A DNA stretch of 64,000 bases, taken from the NCBI GenBank assembly GCA_963779645.1, contig CAVZYX010000005.1, positions 992,001 to 1,056,000 of the forward strand, read 5' to 3'. The DNA comes from CALMBW01 sp963779645. GTDB lineage: Bacteria; Actinomycetota; CADDZG01; WHSQ01. Both the position numbers and the translations under genes were made by a program. Under the pieces are notes generated by a model. That model did no database searches. It worked only from the letters and a program-made list of their open reading frames with translations, and was not told where the DNA came from. Below, piece after piece: positions 49,528-58,148 of the stretch; within the stretch, counting starts at the first letter, position 1, and the number at the start of each line of letters is the position of its first letter.

Positions 49528-50928
49528 CTAGGCTGCGTCGGTGTCCTTGACGACCTTGAGGTGCCGCTCGTCCGTGGAATCCTTCTTGGAAGTCTTGAAG
49601 GAAACCGCTCCGCCGTCCTTGGTCTCTTCGATGACCGCCGGAGTGTCGGCATCATGTTCGATCGGATCGTCCGCAAGAAGCTCACGAAGCGAGAGCTTGC
49701 GTGCGGCTTTGGCCATGCCCTTGACGCCTTTGTTCTCGGCGACTCCGGCAGCTTCGGCAGCTTCTGATTCGGCGAGACGCTTCTCGAGGAACTTGAGAAG
49801 CGCGGCTGCGATCATGAACCAGAGTCCAGCGGCCACCCAGCGGAGACCATCTGCTGGGATAAGCGTGTTCTCGGTACGAGCGGCGTAGCCGCGGCCCCCG
49901 AGGAACTCTTCGGGAAGCGCCGAGCCGGTGCCGTTCAGGTCATAAGGAAGGGTCTCTTCGTAGTCGCCCCAGTCGATCGAGTCCTGAGCGTTCGGGGAAA
50001 GGCCGAAGTTCCCGGGAAGGAGCAGACGCCCCGGCAGGTTCAGTCCACCGATGAAGCCGCTGCCGTACGAGCCGTAGTTGAACCGGCCGTTGCTGCGGTC
50101 TTTGCCGCCGGACTTACCGCCCTTGTTGCCGTTGGATCCGTAACCGTCGACGCTACCGCCGTTGCCGTTGCCCCCCTGGTAGTAGCCCCCGGCGTTGTCG
50201 CCGTTGCCGCCACCCTGGTAGTAGCCACCGGCGTTGTCGCCATCGCCCTGGTAGTAGCCACCGCCGGAGGAAGAGTCATCTCCGCCACCATCGCTGGGGG
50301 GAGCCGAAGCAGGGACGTTGACCGTTGCGCCGCCGCTGGGGGACGAAGCCTTTTCGCCGGCCGGGCTGTAGCGGAGAGCGGTCACGCGATAGGTGTGATC
50401 GCCGGAGCCGGGGCTGTCGGTCATCGAGGTGCCCTCGACCCGTCCGAGCGAACTTCCGTTGCGCTCGACCAAGTAGCCGGTGATGTCGGGTTCGGGGTTG
50501 GCGTTCCAAGAGATGACGACCTGGCTCCCGTTCCAGTTGGCGGAAACGCCGCTGGGGGAGACGGGCTCGTTGGCGACCTTCACGTTGACGCTGGATGTGT
50601 CGGAGCCACCTCCGGAGAATGAGGCCCGAACTGTGATCGTGAACTCGCCGTTCTTTCCGTCGCGGGTGTTCCAGGTCCAGCTTGTCGAGCCGGATTCTTG
50701 GATCCCGTCGAAATCTTGTGACTTCATGACGCTACCGTCACGAAGTATCTCGATCTTGCGAAGGTTCTCGGCTGTAGCTGCGGTGCCGAAACCGCTGACC
50801 GTTACGGCGCCACTAACGATCGAGCCGTTAGAGACTCCGCTGAGCGATGCTGTGCCCGCGAATGCTGGTGCTGCAGTTAGTGCGATGGCGGCCGCCGCGA
50901 CCGCTGTGACGAAGATCTTCTTGAGCAT
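49528..50928 (-). CDS. Surface protein with FN3 domain, GYYQG repeats and cytoplasmic tail
   Basis: The 466-aa protein has a signal peptide (cleavage near AFAGT), an Ig-like domain (about 25-115), an FN3 domain (SPSGVSANWNGSQVVISWNANPEPD...), then a low-complexity Gly-rich region with four near-identical GGYYQGxGxGDNA units, a membrane helix (WVAAGLWFMIAAALLKFLEKR) and a charged cytoplasmic tail of about 90 residues. There is no LPxTG motif, so it is an integral protein rather than a sortase substrate. It follows the sortase directly (stop/start adjacent). Confidence 0.75.
   Translation of the reverse strand: MLKKIFVTAVAAAAIALTAAPAFAGTASLSGVSNGSIVSGAVTVSGFGTAATAENLRKIEILRDGSVMKSQDFDGIQESGSTSWTWNTRDGKNGEFTITVRASFSGGGSDTSSVNVKVANEPVSPSGVSANWNGSQVVISWNANPEPDITGYLVERNGSSLGRVEGTSMTDSPGSGDHTYRVTALRYSPAGEKASSPSGGATVNVPASAPPSDGGGDDSSSGGGYYQGDGDNAGGYYQGGGNGDNAGGYYQGGNGNGGSVDGYGSNGNKGGKSGGKDRSNGRFNYGSYGSGFIGGLNLPGRLLLPGNFGLSPNAQDSIDWGDYEETLPYDLNGTGSALPEEFLGGRGYAARTENTLIPADGLRWVAAGLWFMIAAALLKFLEKRLAESEAAEAAGVAENKGVKGMAKAARKLSLRELLADDPIEHDADTPAVIEETKDGGAVSFKTSKKDSTDERHLKVVKDTDAA
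50175..50262 (-). repeat. Short tandem-like repeats encoding GYYQG units
   Basis: A segment coding GGYYQG and (G)DNA units recurs at spacings of about 33-39 bp within the surface-protein gene (CTGGTAGTAGCC at 50176, 50215 and 50248 on the plus strand). Such repeats can change copy number by slippage. Confidence 0.7.
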
Positions 50929-51561
50929 CTAGTTCACCGCCTCGGCGACTGAAGAGGATTCGACCAACTGAGCTCGCACGACGATCCGGTGCGAGGCGCT
51001 TCCTTCGGGGTGACACGTGGTCAGGCTCAAGAAACTGCCTTTGTCGGGGTAGTCGTTGACGACCATGTCCCAGTCGGTAGGAAGAACGACCGAGGGCAGT
51101 GCTAGGACCTCGTAGACGTGACGTCCGATCGGAGTGGTGAGGATGATCTGATCCCCCACCTTCAACTCATCGAGCCTGTTGAAAGGACGACCGTAAGTGG
51201 TGCGGTGACCGGCGATGGCGACGTTGCCTACCTCACCGGGGAGAGGGGTCTCGGGGTAGTGACCGGCACCCGCTCGCAGAGCTGAGAGAGAGGTTCCCTC
51301 GACGACCATGACATCAACGTCGAGCTTGGGGATCTCCAGTTGGGTGACGGGGCTACCCGTTGGGATCTGACCGGAGCGGAACTGCTGGGCCGCCTGCGGG
51401 GAAGAGAACTCCTTGATGAGCCTTCCCTGTATGCGATTGGCCCAGAGGTCCGTCATGAACGGGTAGGAGACGAGACCGATGCCTGTTAGCGCTAGGCAGA
51501 TGGCCAGACCCGTGAGGGATCTTCGCATCACCTTCTTACTTGGCTTACGTAACAGTTTCAT
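50929..51561 (-). CDS. Class E sortase
   Basis: The 210-aa protein has an N-terminal membrane anchor (SLTGLAICLALTGIGLVSYPF) and a sortase domain with catalytic His119 (AIAGHRTTYG), Cys183 (LSLTTCHPEGSA) and Arg192 (HRIVVR). The LTTCxPxxSAxxRIVV pattern marks class E, which covalently anchors proteins to peptidoglycan in actinobacteria. It lies between an LPLTG-protein gene and the FN3 protein gene on one transcript. Confidence 0.93.
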   Translation of the reverse strand: MKLLRKPSKKVMRRSLTGLAICLALTGIGLVSYPFMTDLWANRIQGRLIKEFSSPQAAQQFRSGQIPTGSPVTQLEIPKLDVDVMVVEGTSLSALRAGAGHYPETPLPGEVGNVAIAGHRTTYGRPFNRLDELKVGDQIILTTPIGRHVYEVLALPSVVLPTDWDMVVNDYPDKGSFLSLTTCHPEGSASHRIVVRAQLVESSSVAEAVN

Positions 51562-51605
51562 CGGTCCCGTCCCCTCCTACAGTTGTCTTAGATGTTGCTG
51601 TTGGT

Positions 51606-52926
51606 TTAGCTGTTGAAGCGCCTACGGATCACGATCGAGCCGGCGGCGGCAACCATCAGAACGATGGCGACCAGGGTCATGTCACGAGCACCCGTGAGAG
51701 GCAGCACCTTCGGTGCACGCTTCTGGATGTCCTTGACGACCGGGTCCGGGTCTTCGACGACCTCGGCCGTAGCAGTAGCGGTTGCACCGGCCAGAGCCAG
51801 CTTCACGCCACCGTTGACGCCCTTGAGCAGGTGGAGCTCGACGGCCTTGGCCCAAGCGGTGGCCTCGCCATCGGTAACCATGGTGTCCGAGTCGGCAGCG
51901 ATGATCGTCGACTCAGCCGGCGTGCCCTCGAGGACCGTGACGGTCTGACCGGGAGCAACCGAAACCTCGACGTACTTCGGCGTCGGGCTGGTGATGTCAC
52001 GAACCTTCACCGTGACGAGAGCCGGAGAAGCAGCGGCACCCGACTTGGCGTTGGTGCGGTCAACCGAAGCGGAGGCACGAGCGGTGCCAACCTCGATGAT
52101 GACCAGACCGTTGGTGAGGGGATCGGCGTCCGAGAGGAGCGCACCATCCTGGCCAACGGAGGGGATACCGATAAGACCGATCTTTGCACCCGCAGCCTCA
52201 GAGACCGACTCGAGCATCGCGCCGCTCTTCTTGATCTCGGAGAAGGACGTGCCGAGCTCAACCTTCAAAGCGTCGGTGGCGTCGATGCCCTGGATCACTT
52301 CGAGAAGACCATCGAGCGTCTCGAAAGCGGTGTCCTCAACACCCTCGAGGGTGTCCTGGACGAGCTCGCGGGGTGAGGTCGAGAACCGGCGAAAGAACGT
52401 CGGTCAATGTGTTGACGACCTCTTGAACCTGCTCGGTGGAAAGGTCGATCGGGACGAGCTGCAGACCAACAGGAAGCTTGGCCGAAAGAGAAGCGACCTT
52501 GCCCTTGCTGAGCGTCGTGGCGACACCGTTCTTGTAAGTGGTCTTGGACGAACCGCAAGCGACCTTCAGGTCGACAACGCTGTCCAGCGGAGCGGGCAGA
52601 CCGGCGGTGCAAACTTCAAGACCGTCGCCGCCGTTACCGGGGTACTCGGTGATGACGGTGTTGTCCGACGAGCAGAGGCTCGCAGGGTCGCCGTCAGTTC
52701 CCAGAAGCGCGCACTGACCGGCGCCGATACCTGTGGCCTTCGGCGTCGAATCAACAAGCGACTTAGCAAGACCAAGGGTCACACCCTGATCTCCGATGGC
52801 AAGTTCGAGCCCACGAGCCTCGCCGCTGAGGGCGAAATTCGAGGTCGTCTTTACCGATGCACCCGCCGGCAGGGCGAGGGCAGTAACGAGTGCTACGAGC
52901 GCTCCAAGCGCTGCGATCCGCCTCAT
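51606..52926 (-). pseudogene. Secreted LPLTG-anchored surface protein, split by one frameshift
   Basis: The first frame (from ATG 52926, signal peptide MRRIAALGALVALVTALALP..., AGAS cleavage) ends at LSPVLDLTP; near 52362-52372 an extra C (CCG-C-GAG) moves to a frame that continues ELVQDTLEGVEDTAFETLDG and ends in the sorting signal VLPLTG, a hydrophobic helix and RRRF. The total 1321 bp is 3n+1. Its C-terminal motif fits the class E sortase encoded next door. Mature region is of unknown fold. Whether the indel is real cannot be told from the sequence. Confidence 0.85.
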
Positions 52927-52945
52927 ACCGTTGCTCCTCCTTCAG

Positions 52946-52970
52946 AGTTGACTACGCTCTGTAGTCAACT
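52946..52970 (-). promoter_or_regulatory. Perfect inverted repeat in the LPLTG gene leader
   Basis: AGTTGACTAC, 5 bp, GTAGTCAACT, ending 4 bp before the AAGGAGGAG ribosome-binding site (52934-52942). It may be an operator or an mRNA hairpin affecting translation. A third partial copy (TGACTAC) follows on the plus strand. Confidence 0.55.
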
Positions 52971-53093
52971 GACTACTAACTGCTGGAACATTTGCCGTTT
53001 TCGACGGCGTGAGGAGGATTCCTTCTAAAGATCGAACAGAAATTTCCCCCGCCCCCGGGACTACGTGCACAAGATAATCGACCCTACGTAATT

Positions 53094-53140
53094 CAGGCAA
53101 CCATACGCAGTCATGCGACAACAGAGGGATGCTGCCTGAC
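53094..53140. repeat. Inverted repeat upstream of the LPLTG gene
   Basis: TCAGGCA (53094-53100) and TGCCTGA (53134-53140) enclose a small CGCA-GTCA-TGCG hairpin, giving a branched fold. It lies 168 bp upstream of the LPLTG start and 60 bp past the ligase stop. Could be a terminator for the ligase gene or a structured leader; no T-run is present. Confidence 0.35.
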
Positions 53141-53200
53141 TTGCCTGGAACTCCTGACGAAATAGCCCATATCGGGCGGTCGAAGGGTGTTTTCGGGGCG

Positions 53201-54850
53201 CTAGCGCGCTAGGAGTCTTCCCCGGACGTGCTTGATCAGTTCCCTCTTGAGCACCTTCCCGGTCGAGGTCCGGGGCAATTCATCTAGCACCTTTATCTTG
53301 CGCGGCACCTTGTAGGAGGCAAGCTCACTCTTGCAGGCGTCTCGGATCTGGTCGGGAGAGACCGATCCGACGACGAAGGCAGCCAGTACGTGCCCGTATT
53401 CGTCGTCTTCGATGCCGAGGACGGTGACCTCGGCGATCCCATCGATCGCTTCGATGACCTCTTCCACTTCGATCGGGTAAACGTTCTCGCCGCCGATGAT
53501 CACCATGTCGTCGCTGCGGGACTCGATGTAGAGATGTCCGTCTTCATCGAGGTGACCGAGGTCGCCGATCGACATGAACCCGTTCCGCTGCTCGCGTTCC
53601 TCGCCGGACGTGTATCCCTCGAACATCACGTCACTTCGGATGAAGATCTCTCCGGTCTCAGTAGGGGGGAGCTGCTTACCTTCCTTATCGAAGATGGCGA
53701 CCTCGATCCCGTCCACGGGCTTTCCCAAGCTCTTCGGCTTGGTTCGGATGTCCTCCGGCGTCGCGATCGCGACCCAGCCAGCTTCCGTCGACCCGTAGAG
53801 GTCGTAGAGGACTTCGCCGAAGAGTTCCGTGGCAGCTTTCTTGAGATCGAGACTCAGAACAGAGCCGCTTGCCATCACGATCCTCAAACTTGAGAGGTCA
53901 TACCTCTTCTTTATGTCTTCATCGAGAGAAACGATCCTGCGGATCATGACGGGCACGAAGGAAGCCGCTGTGACTCGATGTTCTTCGATCAGCTTTAGGC
54001 ATTCCTCCGGATCGAACTTCGGAGGAAGCACCATGGTCGAGCCCAGGGCGCAACCGAAGGTGAATGTGGCTAGGCCGAAGGAATGGAACAGGGGTGCGGG
54101 GCACAGCACGATGTCATCTCTCCGGTAGGGCACGGTGCCGAGCAGGTTGGCTAAGGCTCCCATCCCCGCGGCGGATGCGTCCCGAGCAGCTCCCTTGGGT
54201 GTTCCGGTCGTTCCCGACGTCTGGATGACGATCTTCGCGGAGCCTCTCTGAAGGTTCACGGGGAACAACGGGCCGCCGGAACATCCTTCGAGGAAATCAT
54301 CGAACGAGACGGATCCCTCGACGGCGGCATCGTTGTCGCCGACATGAACGAGAGTGACGCCTTGCGGTGCCGTAGCAACGACCTGGTCCGCGTGGGCAGT
54401 GTCGTAGAAGATCAGCGCCGGATCGACGTTACTCATCACGGCCTTCAGCTCTTTGGTTTTCGCCCACGTGTTTAACGGACAGGCGATGATGCCGGCCTTC
54501 TGTGCCCCGAGGGCGACACTTGCCATCTCTTTCCCGTTGCGGAGTAGCAGCGCGACCTTGTCTCCGCCCTTAAGACCCGCTCTGCCGAGCGCGCGGGCGG
54601 ATCGATTGGCTTCACGTTCGAGCTCTTTCCACGTGCACGAACCATTGCGGTCGATGATCGCCGTTTTCTTTCCGACCGTGATGGAGTTCATCTGGCTGAC
54701 GATGCCAAGCGAGATGCCTCGACCGATCAGATAAGGGAGGGCCGACGCGAGCGCGATCGGCGACAGCGGGCCTAACGTCCCCGCCTCGCGGAGACGTCGC
54801 AATGTCTGCGGCTTAGCCGTTTGCTTGAGCTGGTCCAGAACCCCCGACAT
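53201..54850 (-). CDS. Acyl-CoA synthetase/AMP-dependent ligase (FadD-like)
   Basis: The 549-aa protein has the ANL motifs: IVIQTSGTTGTPKGA (A3, ATP loop), DLYGSTEAGWVAIA (A5), SIGDLGHLDEDGHLYIESRSDD (A7, A8) and RTSTGKVLKREL with the C-terminal catalytic Lys (A10). It activates a carboxylic acid to acyl-AMP and then acyl-CoA. Chain length cannot be fixed. It lies 9 bp after the phosphodiesterase gene end, so likely the same transcript. Confidence 0.92.
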   Translation of the reverse strand: MSGVLDQLKQTAKPQTLRRLREAGTLGPLSPIALASALPYLIGRGISLGIVSQMNSITVGKKTAIIDRNGSCTWKELEREANRSARALGRAGLKGGDKVALLLRNGKEMASVALGAQKAGIIACPLNTWAKTKELKAVMSNVDPALIFYDTAHADQVVATAPQGVTLVHVGDNDAAVEGSVSFDDFLEGCSGGPLFPVNLQRGSAKIVIQTSGTTGTPKGAARDASAAGMGALANLLGTVPYRRDDIVLCPAPLFHSFGLATFTFGCALGSTMVLPPKFDPEECLKLIEEHRVTAASFVPVMIRRIVSLDEDIKKRYDLSSLRIVMASGSVLSLDLKKAATELFGEVLYDLYGSTEAGWVAIATPEDIRTKPKSLGKPVDGIEVAIFDKEGKQLPPTETGEIFIRSDVMFEGYTSGEEREQRNGFMSIGDLGHLDEDGHLYIESRSDDMVIIGGENVYPIEVEEVIEAIDGIAEVTVLGIEDDEYGHVLAAFVVGSVSPDQIRDACKSELASYKVPRKIKVLDELPRTSTGKVLKRELIKHVRGRLLAR

Positions 54851-54859
54851 CCCCGAACC

Positions 54860-56527
54860 TTAGCCCTCTAGGTCGGGTGGTGGGTTCTTGCGGTCGAAGG
54901 CGCACTGCATCACCTTGGCCAGCTTGCTGCTGGGGAAGGCGGCCGACAGGATGTTCTCGCTGCCGCGGTCTTCGTAGCCGCTTGGGAGCTCTTGCTCGGC
55001 CCAGTTATCGGCGATCGTGTACGAGTTGAGGAATCGAGCGATCTCTGTCGCTGTGACGCCGTGCTTGCGGAGGTTCTCGAGATCGAGGAAGGGTCCAACT
55101 GCCGTCGTTTCGGCGATCAGGGACTCGGTAGCAGGCACATCGAAATGAGCGTTGACGTCTAGGAGTAGCTGACCCTGCAGCAGGGGCCAGCCACCCGAAT
55201 TCTCAGCGGGGGTGGTGTTGCCGTGGTCGGAGCTGAGGATAAGGACGTAGTCACCGACGTTTGAGTCGAGCCACTCGATCAATCGCTCCAAACCCTCATC
55301 TTGAGCCTCGAGCACATCGCCCATCTCTTCGGAATCGATGTTGTAGCGATGCCCCACGATGTCGGTCGGCTTGTAGTTGATGAAGAAGAGATCGGGCACG
55401 TCGTCCACGCCGTACTCACCGCGCTCGAGCATCTCGAGGAGGACATCCGTCTCGTAGTTCGCCCACGCCGGGTTGTCATGTTCTTCGAGGATGACGTGCC
55501 CCCGCCATTGGTCGTCAGCCTCCCCATCGGCTCGATCCAATTCTTCGGCGCGTGCCTCGGGGCCGGGCAGACCATTCGCGAAGTCGGGAAGAGTGAACAG
55601 AAACCTGTTCCCGACCAGCCGGTTGGAGATCAGAACCATCTCGTCCTTGTCGCCACTCGGCGTCATCGAGCCGTGCCCCAGCATCCCCATGTGCCACGAC
55701 CTCCATGCAAGCATGCCGACCTTGGGGGCGTTTCCGAGTGCCAGATCGATCTCGTCCGCAAACGTGGTGAGGTCTAGGTCGCTCGGATCCTTGGCGGTGA
55801 ACGCCGGTCGCATCGAGCCGTCCTCGCGACGCATCCCGATCGCCGTCACACCGTGTTGTCTCGGGTACGCGCCGGTGCCAAGGCTCGAGTGCGTCGCAGG
55901 TGTGATCGAAGGCGATGAACCCACGGTCGTGTTCGTGTACGACGTTCCTTCTTCCTCTAATCCGGCGAGTGTTGACCAGCGACCGGGCCACTTGTCGAGA
56001 ACGTTGCGACCGACGCCGTCCCACATCAAAGTGACGATCAACTTCGGGCTGGCGCCTGGTTCGAGAGCTTCCTCGAGCACCTTGCCGCTGCGCGCTGGAA
56101 GGTCAACTCCTGTAAGGGCACCGACGGTGGGGAAAACGTCGGTGATGTTGGCTTGGGATTCGATCATCCCTCTATTAGCTATGTTGCCGGGTCCGTAGAG
56201 CACGAGAGGGATCGTTTGCACGTAGTCCCACGGTCCAGAATGACTCGTCGTGCCGAAGGATCCCGAGAAGTTCGGGGGCTGAGGAACGATCGTGATGTCT
56301 TCGGAGTGAACCTTGTGGTGACCTCGCCAGATCCGCAGAAGCTCACGCTTAGGCAGAGCACAAGCTCTCTCGATCGGATCGTTGGTGTCAAACGTGCGCT
56401 CCGCCACCTGGAGCTCGGTTTCCTTGGTGCCCGGGGTCGGCCGGAAGACCAGGAAGGCGGTTCCCGCGACGCAGGCAACGACGATCGTGATCACGAGTTT
56501 GCCGAAAGGGGTTAACGCTCGAAACAT
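54860..56527 (-). CDS. Membrane-anchored alkaline phosphatase superfamily protein
   Basis: I take ATG 56527 as start (555 aa; the frame is open to 56686). An N-terminal membrane anchor (LVITIVVACVAGTAFLVF) is followed by an outside domain of the type I phosphodiesterase/AlkP group: LIVTLMWDGVGRNVLDKWP (metal Asp), TVGSSPSITPATHSSLGTG (nucleophile region) and DYVLILSSDHGNTTPAENSG (metal Asp/His). A second AlkP-like segment (IPLVLYGPGNI) lies near the N-terminus. It diverges from the flavin-type oxidase domain gene. Confidence 0.85.
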   Translation of the reverse strand: MFRALTPFGKLVITIVVACVAGTAFLVFRPTPGTKETELQVAERTFDTNDPIERACALPKRELLRIWRGHHKVHSEDITIVPQPPNFSGSFGTTSHSGPWDYVQTIPLVLYGPGNIANRGMIESQANITDVFPTVGALTGVDLPARSGKVLEEALEPGASPKLIVTLMWDGVGRNVLDKWPGRWSTLAGLEEEGTSYTNTTVGSSPSITPATHSSLGTGAYPRQHGVTAIGMRREDGSMRPAFTAKDPSDLDLTTFADEIDLALGNAPKVGMLAWRSWHMGMLGHGSMTPSGDKDEMVLISNRLVGNRFLFTLPDFANGLPGPEARAEELDRADGEADDQWRGHVILEEHDNPAWANYETDVLLEMLERGEYGVDDVPDLFFINYKPTDIVGHRYNIDSEEMGDVLEAQDEGLERLIEWLDSNVGDYVLILSSDHGNTTPAENSGGWPLLQGQLLLDVNAHFDVPATESLIAETTAVGPFLDLENLRKHGVTATEIARFLNSYTIADNWAEQELPSGYEDRGSENILSAAFPSSKLAKVMQCAFDRKNPPPDLEG

Positions 56528-56574
56528 CGCGGGCAACCTAACCGAGGTTTTGGGGTGGAATAGCATCAGCCACC

Positions 56575-56607
56575 ATGGAGTGCGTGTCGTGTGGAAGCTG
56601 CCTGTGA
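56575..56607 (+). CDS. Cysteine-rich leader peptide (candidate uORF)
   Basis: ATG 56575 opens ten codons, MECVSCGSCL, ending in TGA 56605-56607, which overlaps the GTG start of the next gene (56604). Three of the ten residues are Cys. In mycobacteria such Cys-rich leader ORFs act as attenuators that sense cysteine-tRNA supply. A TAGCAT -10-like box stands 8 bp upstream. Confidence 0.4.
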   Translation: MECVSCGSCL

Positions 56608-57065
56608 GCCCCCGTCGCGATACCTCTCTATCTAGCGAAGCACTTACCGCTGTCCTCGCGCTCCCCCTTACTGGTGTTCTGACCACGCTCGGCCGGGATG
56701 GCTGGCCCCACTCGACGGCGATGTGGTTCGTCTTCGTAGATGACGAGATCCGGATGTGGACCTACGCGAAGAGTCAGAAGACGCGTAACGTGCAGCGCGA
56801 CGCTCGTACTGCTTTCCTCATCGAGGATGGAAGTGCCTACAGCGAGCTACGAGGGGTTCTCGTGCAAGGCCGCGCTCGGTTGATAACCACGTTCGCTGAC
56901 ATCGCCGATATCGGGAAGCGTCTCTACGACCGTTACACCGCTCCCCAGACGGGCTTGCCGCTCGAGCGGGTCATTCTCGAAGAGATCGAACGACAGGCGG
57001 GCAAGCGGGTCGGCTTAGCGATCCCACTGGAGCGCGTTTCTTCCTGGGACCACTCGAAGCTCTAG
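56604..57065 (+). CDS. Pyridoxamine 5'-phosphate oxidase-like (PPOX/FDOR) protein
   Basis: From GTG 56604 (GGAAG at 6 bp) the product is 153 aa: LPLTGVLTTLGRDGWPHSTAMWFVFVDDEIRMWT, QKTRNVQRDARTAFLIED and ELRGVLVQGRARLI fit the split-barrel flavin-binding fold of F420/FMN-dependent oxidoreductases. Longer starts up to 56382 would read antisense to the phosphodiesterase. Cofactor (FMN or F420) cannot be told. Confidence 0.78.
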   Translation: MSPRRDTSLSSEALTAVLALPLTGVLTTLGRDGWPHSTAMWFVFVDDEIRMWTYAKSQKTRNVQRDARTAFLIEDGSAYSELRGVLVQGRARLITTFADIADIGKRLYDRYTAPQTGLPLERVILEEIERQAGKRVGLAIPLERVSSWDHSKL

Positions 57066-57116
57066 CGTTCAGCTGCAGGGAGGGTGCGGCTGCGAAGGTT
57101 GGTCTCTGGGTTCCCT

Positions 57117-57128
57117 TATCCTCTGCGC
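57117..57128 (+). promoter_or_regulatory. Leaderless promoter of the TerC gene
   Basis: TATCCT (57117-57122) ends 6 bp before ATG 57129, and no ribosome-binding site is seen, so the transcript probably starts at the ATG. No good -35. Confidence 0.45.
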
Positions 57129-58148
57129 ATGGTCCCTTGGTATCTCTACGCCGGTTTCATCGCGTTCGTGGTCGCGATGTTGCTTGTCGATCTCAAGCTT
57201 TTTCATGCAAAGGAACATGAACCTACGACCAAAGAGTCTGCGATCTGGGTGGCGGTGTGGATAGGTCTCGCCATCGTCTTCGGTGTCGTCGTGATCTTCT
57301 GGAAGGATCCCCAAACCGCGGGTGAATACTTCGCCGGCTACTTGATCGAATACTCCCTTTCCGTAGACAACATGTTCGTGTTCATCCTGATCTTTAGCTA
57401 CTTCCAGGTTCCGCGCGCCTATCAGCATCAGGTTCTGTTCTACGGGATCCTCGGAGCGATGATCTTCCGCGGGATATTCATCGCCGCAGGCACCGCCCTG
57501 ATCGAGAACTTCGAATTCGTGATCTACATCTTCGGAGCGTTCCTGATCGTGACGGCGATACGTATCGCTCGAGGAACCGAAGAGGTCCACCCCGAGAACA
57601 ACCCCATCGTCAGATTCGCTGTGAAACGGTTCAGGACAACGACGAAGTACCACGGACAAGCGCTGCTCGTTCTGCACAATGGGAAGCGTTACGCCACGCC
57701 CCTACTGATAACCCTGCTGTTCATCGAGGTTACGGACATCGTGTTCGCGGTGGACTCGATCCCGGCCATCTTCGCGGTCACGCGTGATCCATTCATCGTT
57801 CTGACCAGCAATGTGTTCGCGATCCTGGGGCTTCGTGCTCTCTACTTCTTGCTCGCGGGGAGTATGGATAAGTTCCATCTCCTCAAATATGGCCTTGCGA
57901 TCATCCTTGCTTTCGTCGGTACAAAGATGATCCTCGAGTACTGGCATATCGAGATCGCGATCTGGCTGTCGCTTGTGATAATCGTTTCGGTACTGGTCGT
58001 AACCGGGATCCTTTCGTTGAAGATCCCGGCCCCCGAAGGCCATAAGCCTCTGAGCGCTCCTCCTCCAGAGGAGCTCCTGGGTCACGCATCCGAATGGGAG
58101 GACGAGCCTCCTAGCGCTCAGGTACCTGCTTCCGAGCCACCTGATTAG
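57129..58148 (+). CDS. TerC-family integral membrane protein
   Basis: ATG 57129 gives 339 aa with eight or nine helices and the TerC signatures SVDNMFVFI and EVTDIVFAVDSIPAI, each with acidic residues in the membrane that may bind a metal. TerC/Alx proteins export manganese or related ions. The C-terminal 60 residues are Pro/Glu-rich and cytoplasmic. It overlaps the convergent SDR gene by 38 bp. Confidence 0.9.
   Translation: MVPWYLYAGFIAFVVAMLLVDLKLFHAKEHEPTTKESAIWVAVWIGLAIVFGVVVIFWKDPQTAGEYFAGYLIEYSLSVDNMFVFILIFSYFQVPRAYQHQVLFYGILGAMIFRGIFIAAGTALIENFEFVIYIFGAFLIVTAIRIARGTEEVHPENNPIVRFAVKRFRTTTKYHGQALLVLHNGKRYATPLLITLLFIEVTDIVFAVDSIPAIFAVTRDPFIVLTSNVFAILGLRALYFLLAGSMDKFHLLKYGLAIILAFVGTKMILEYWHIEIAIWLSLVIIVSVLVVTGILSLKIPAPEGHKPLSAPPPEELLGHASEWEDEPPSAQVPASEPPD

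Noticed and set aside
50175..50262. CRISPR-like spacing of short DNA repeats
   Set aside because: The repeats code GYYQG units in frame inside a surface protein and have no unique spacers.
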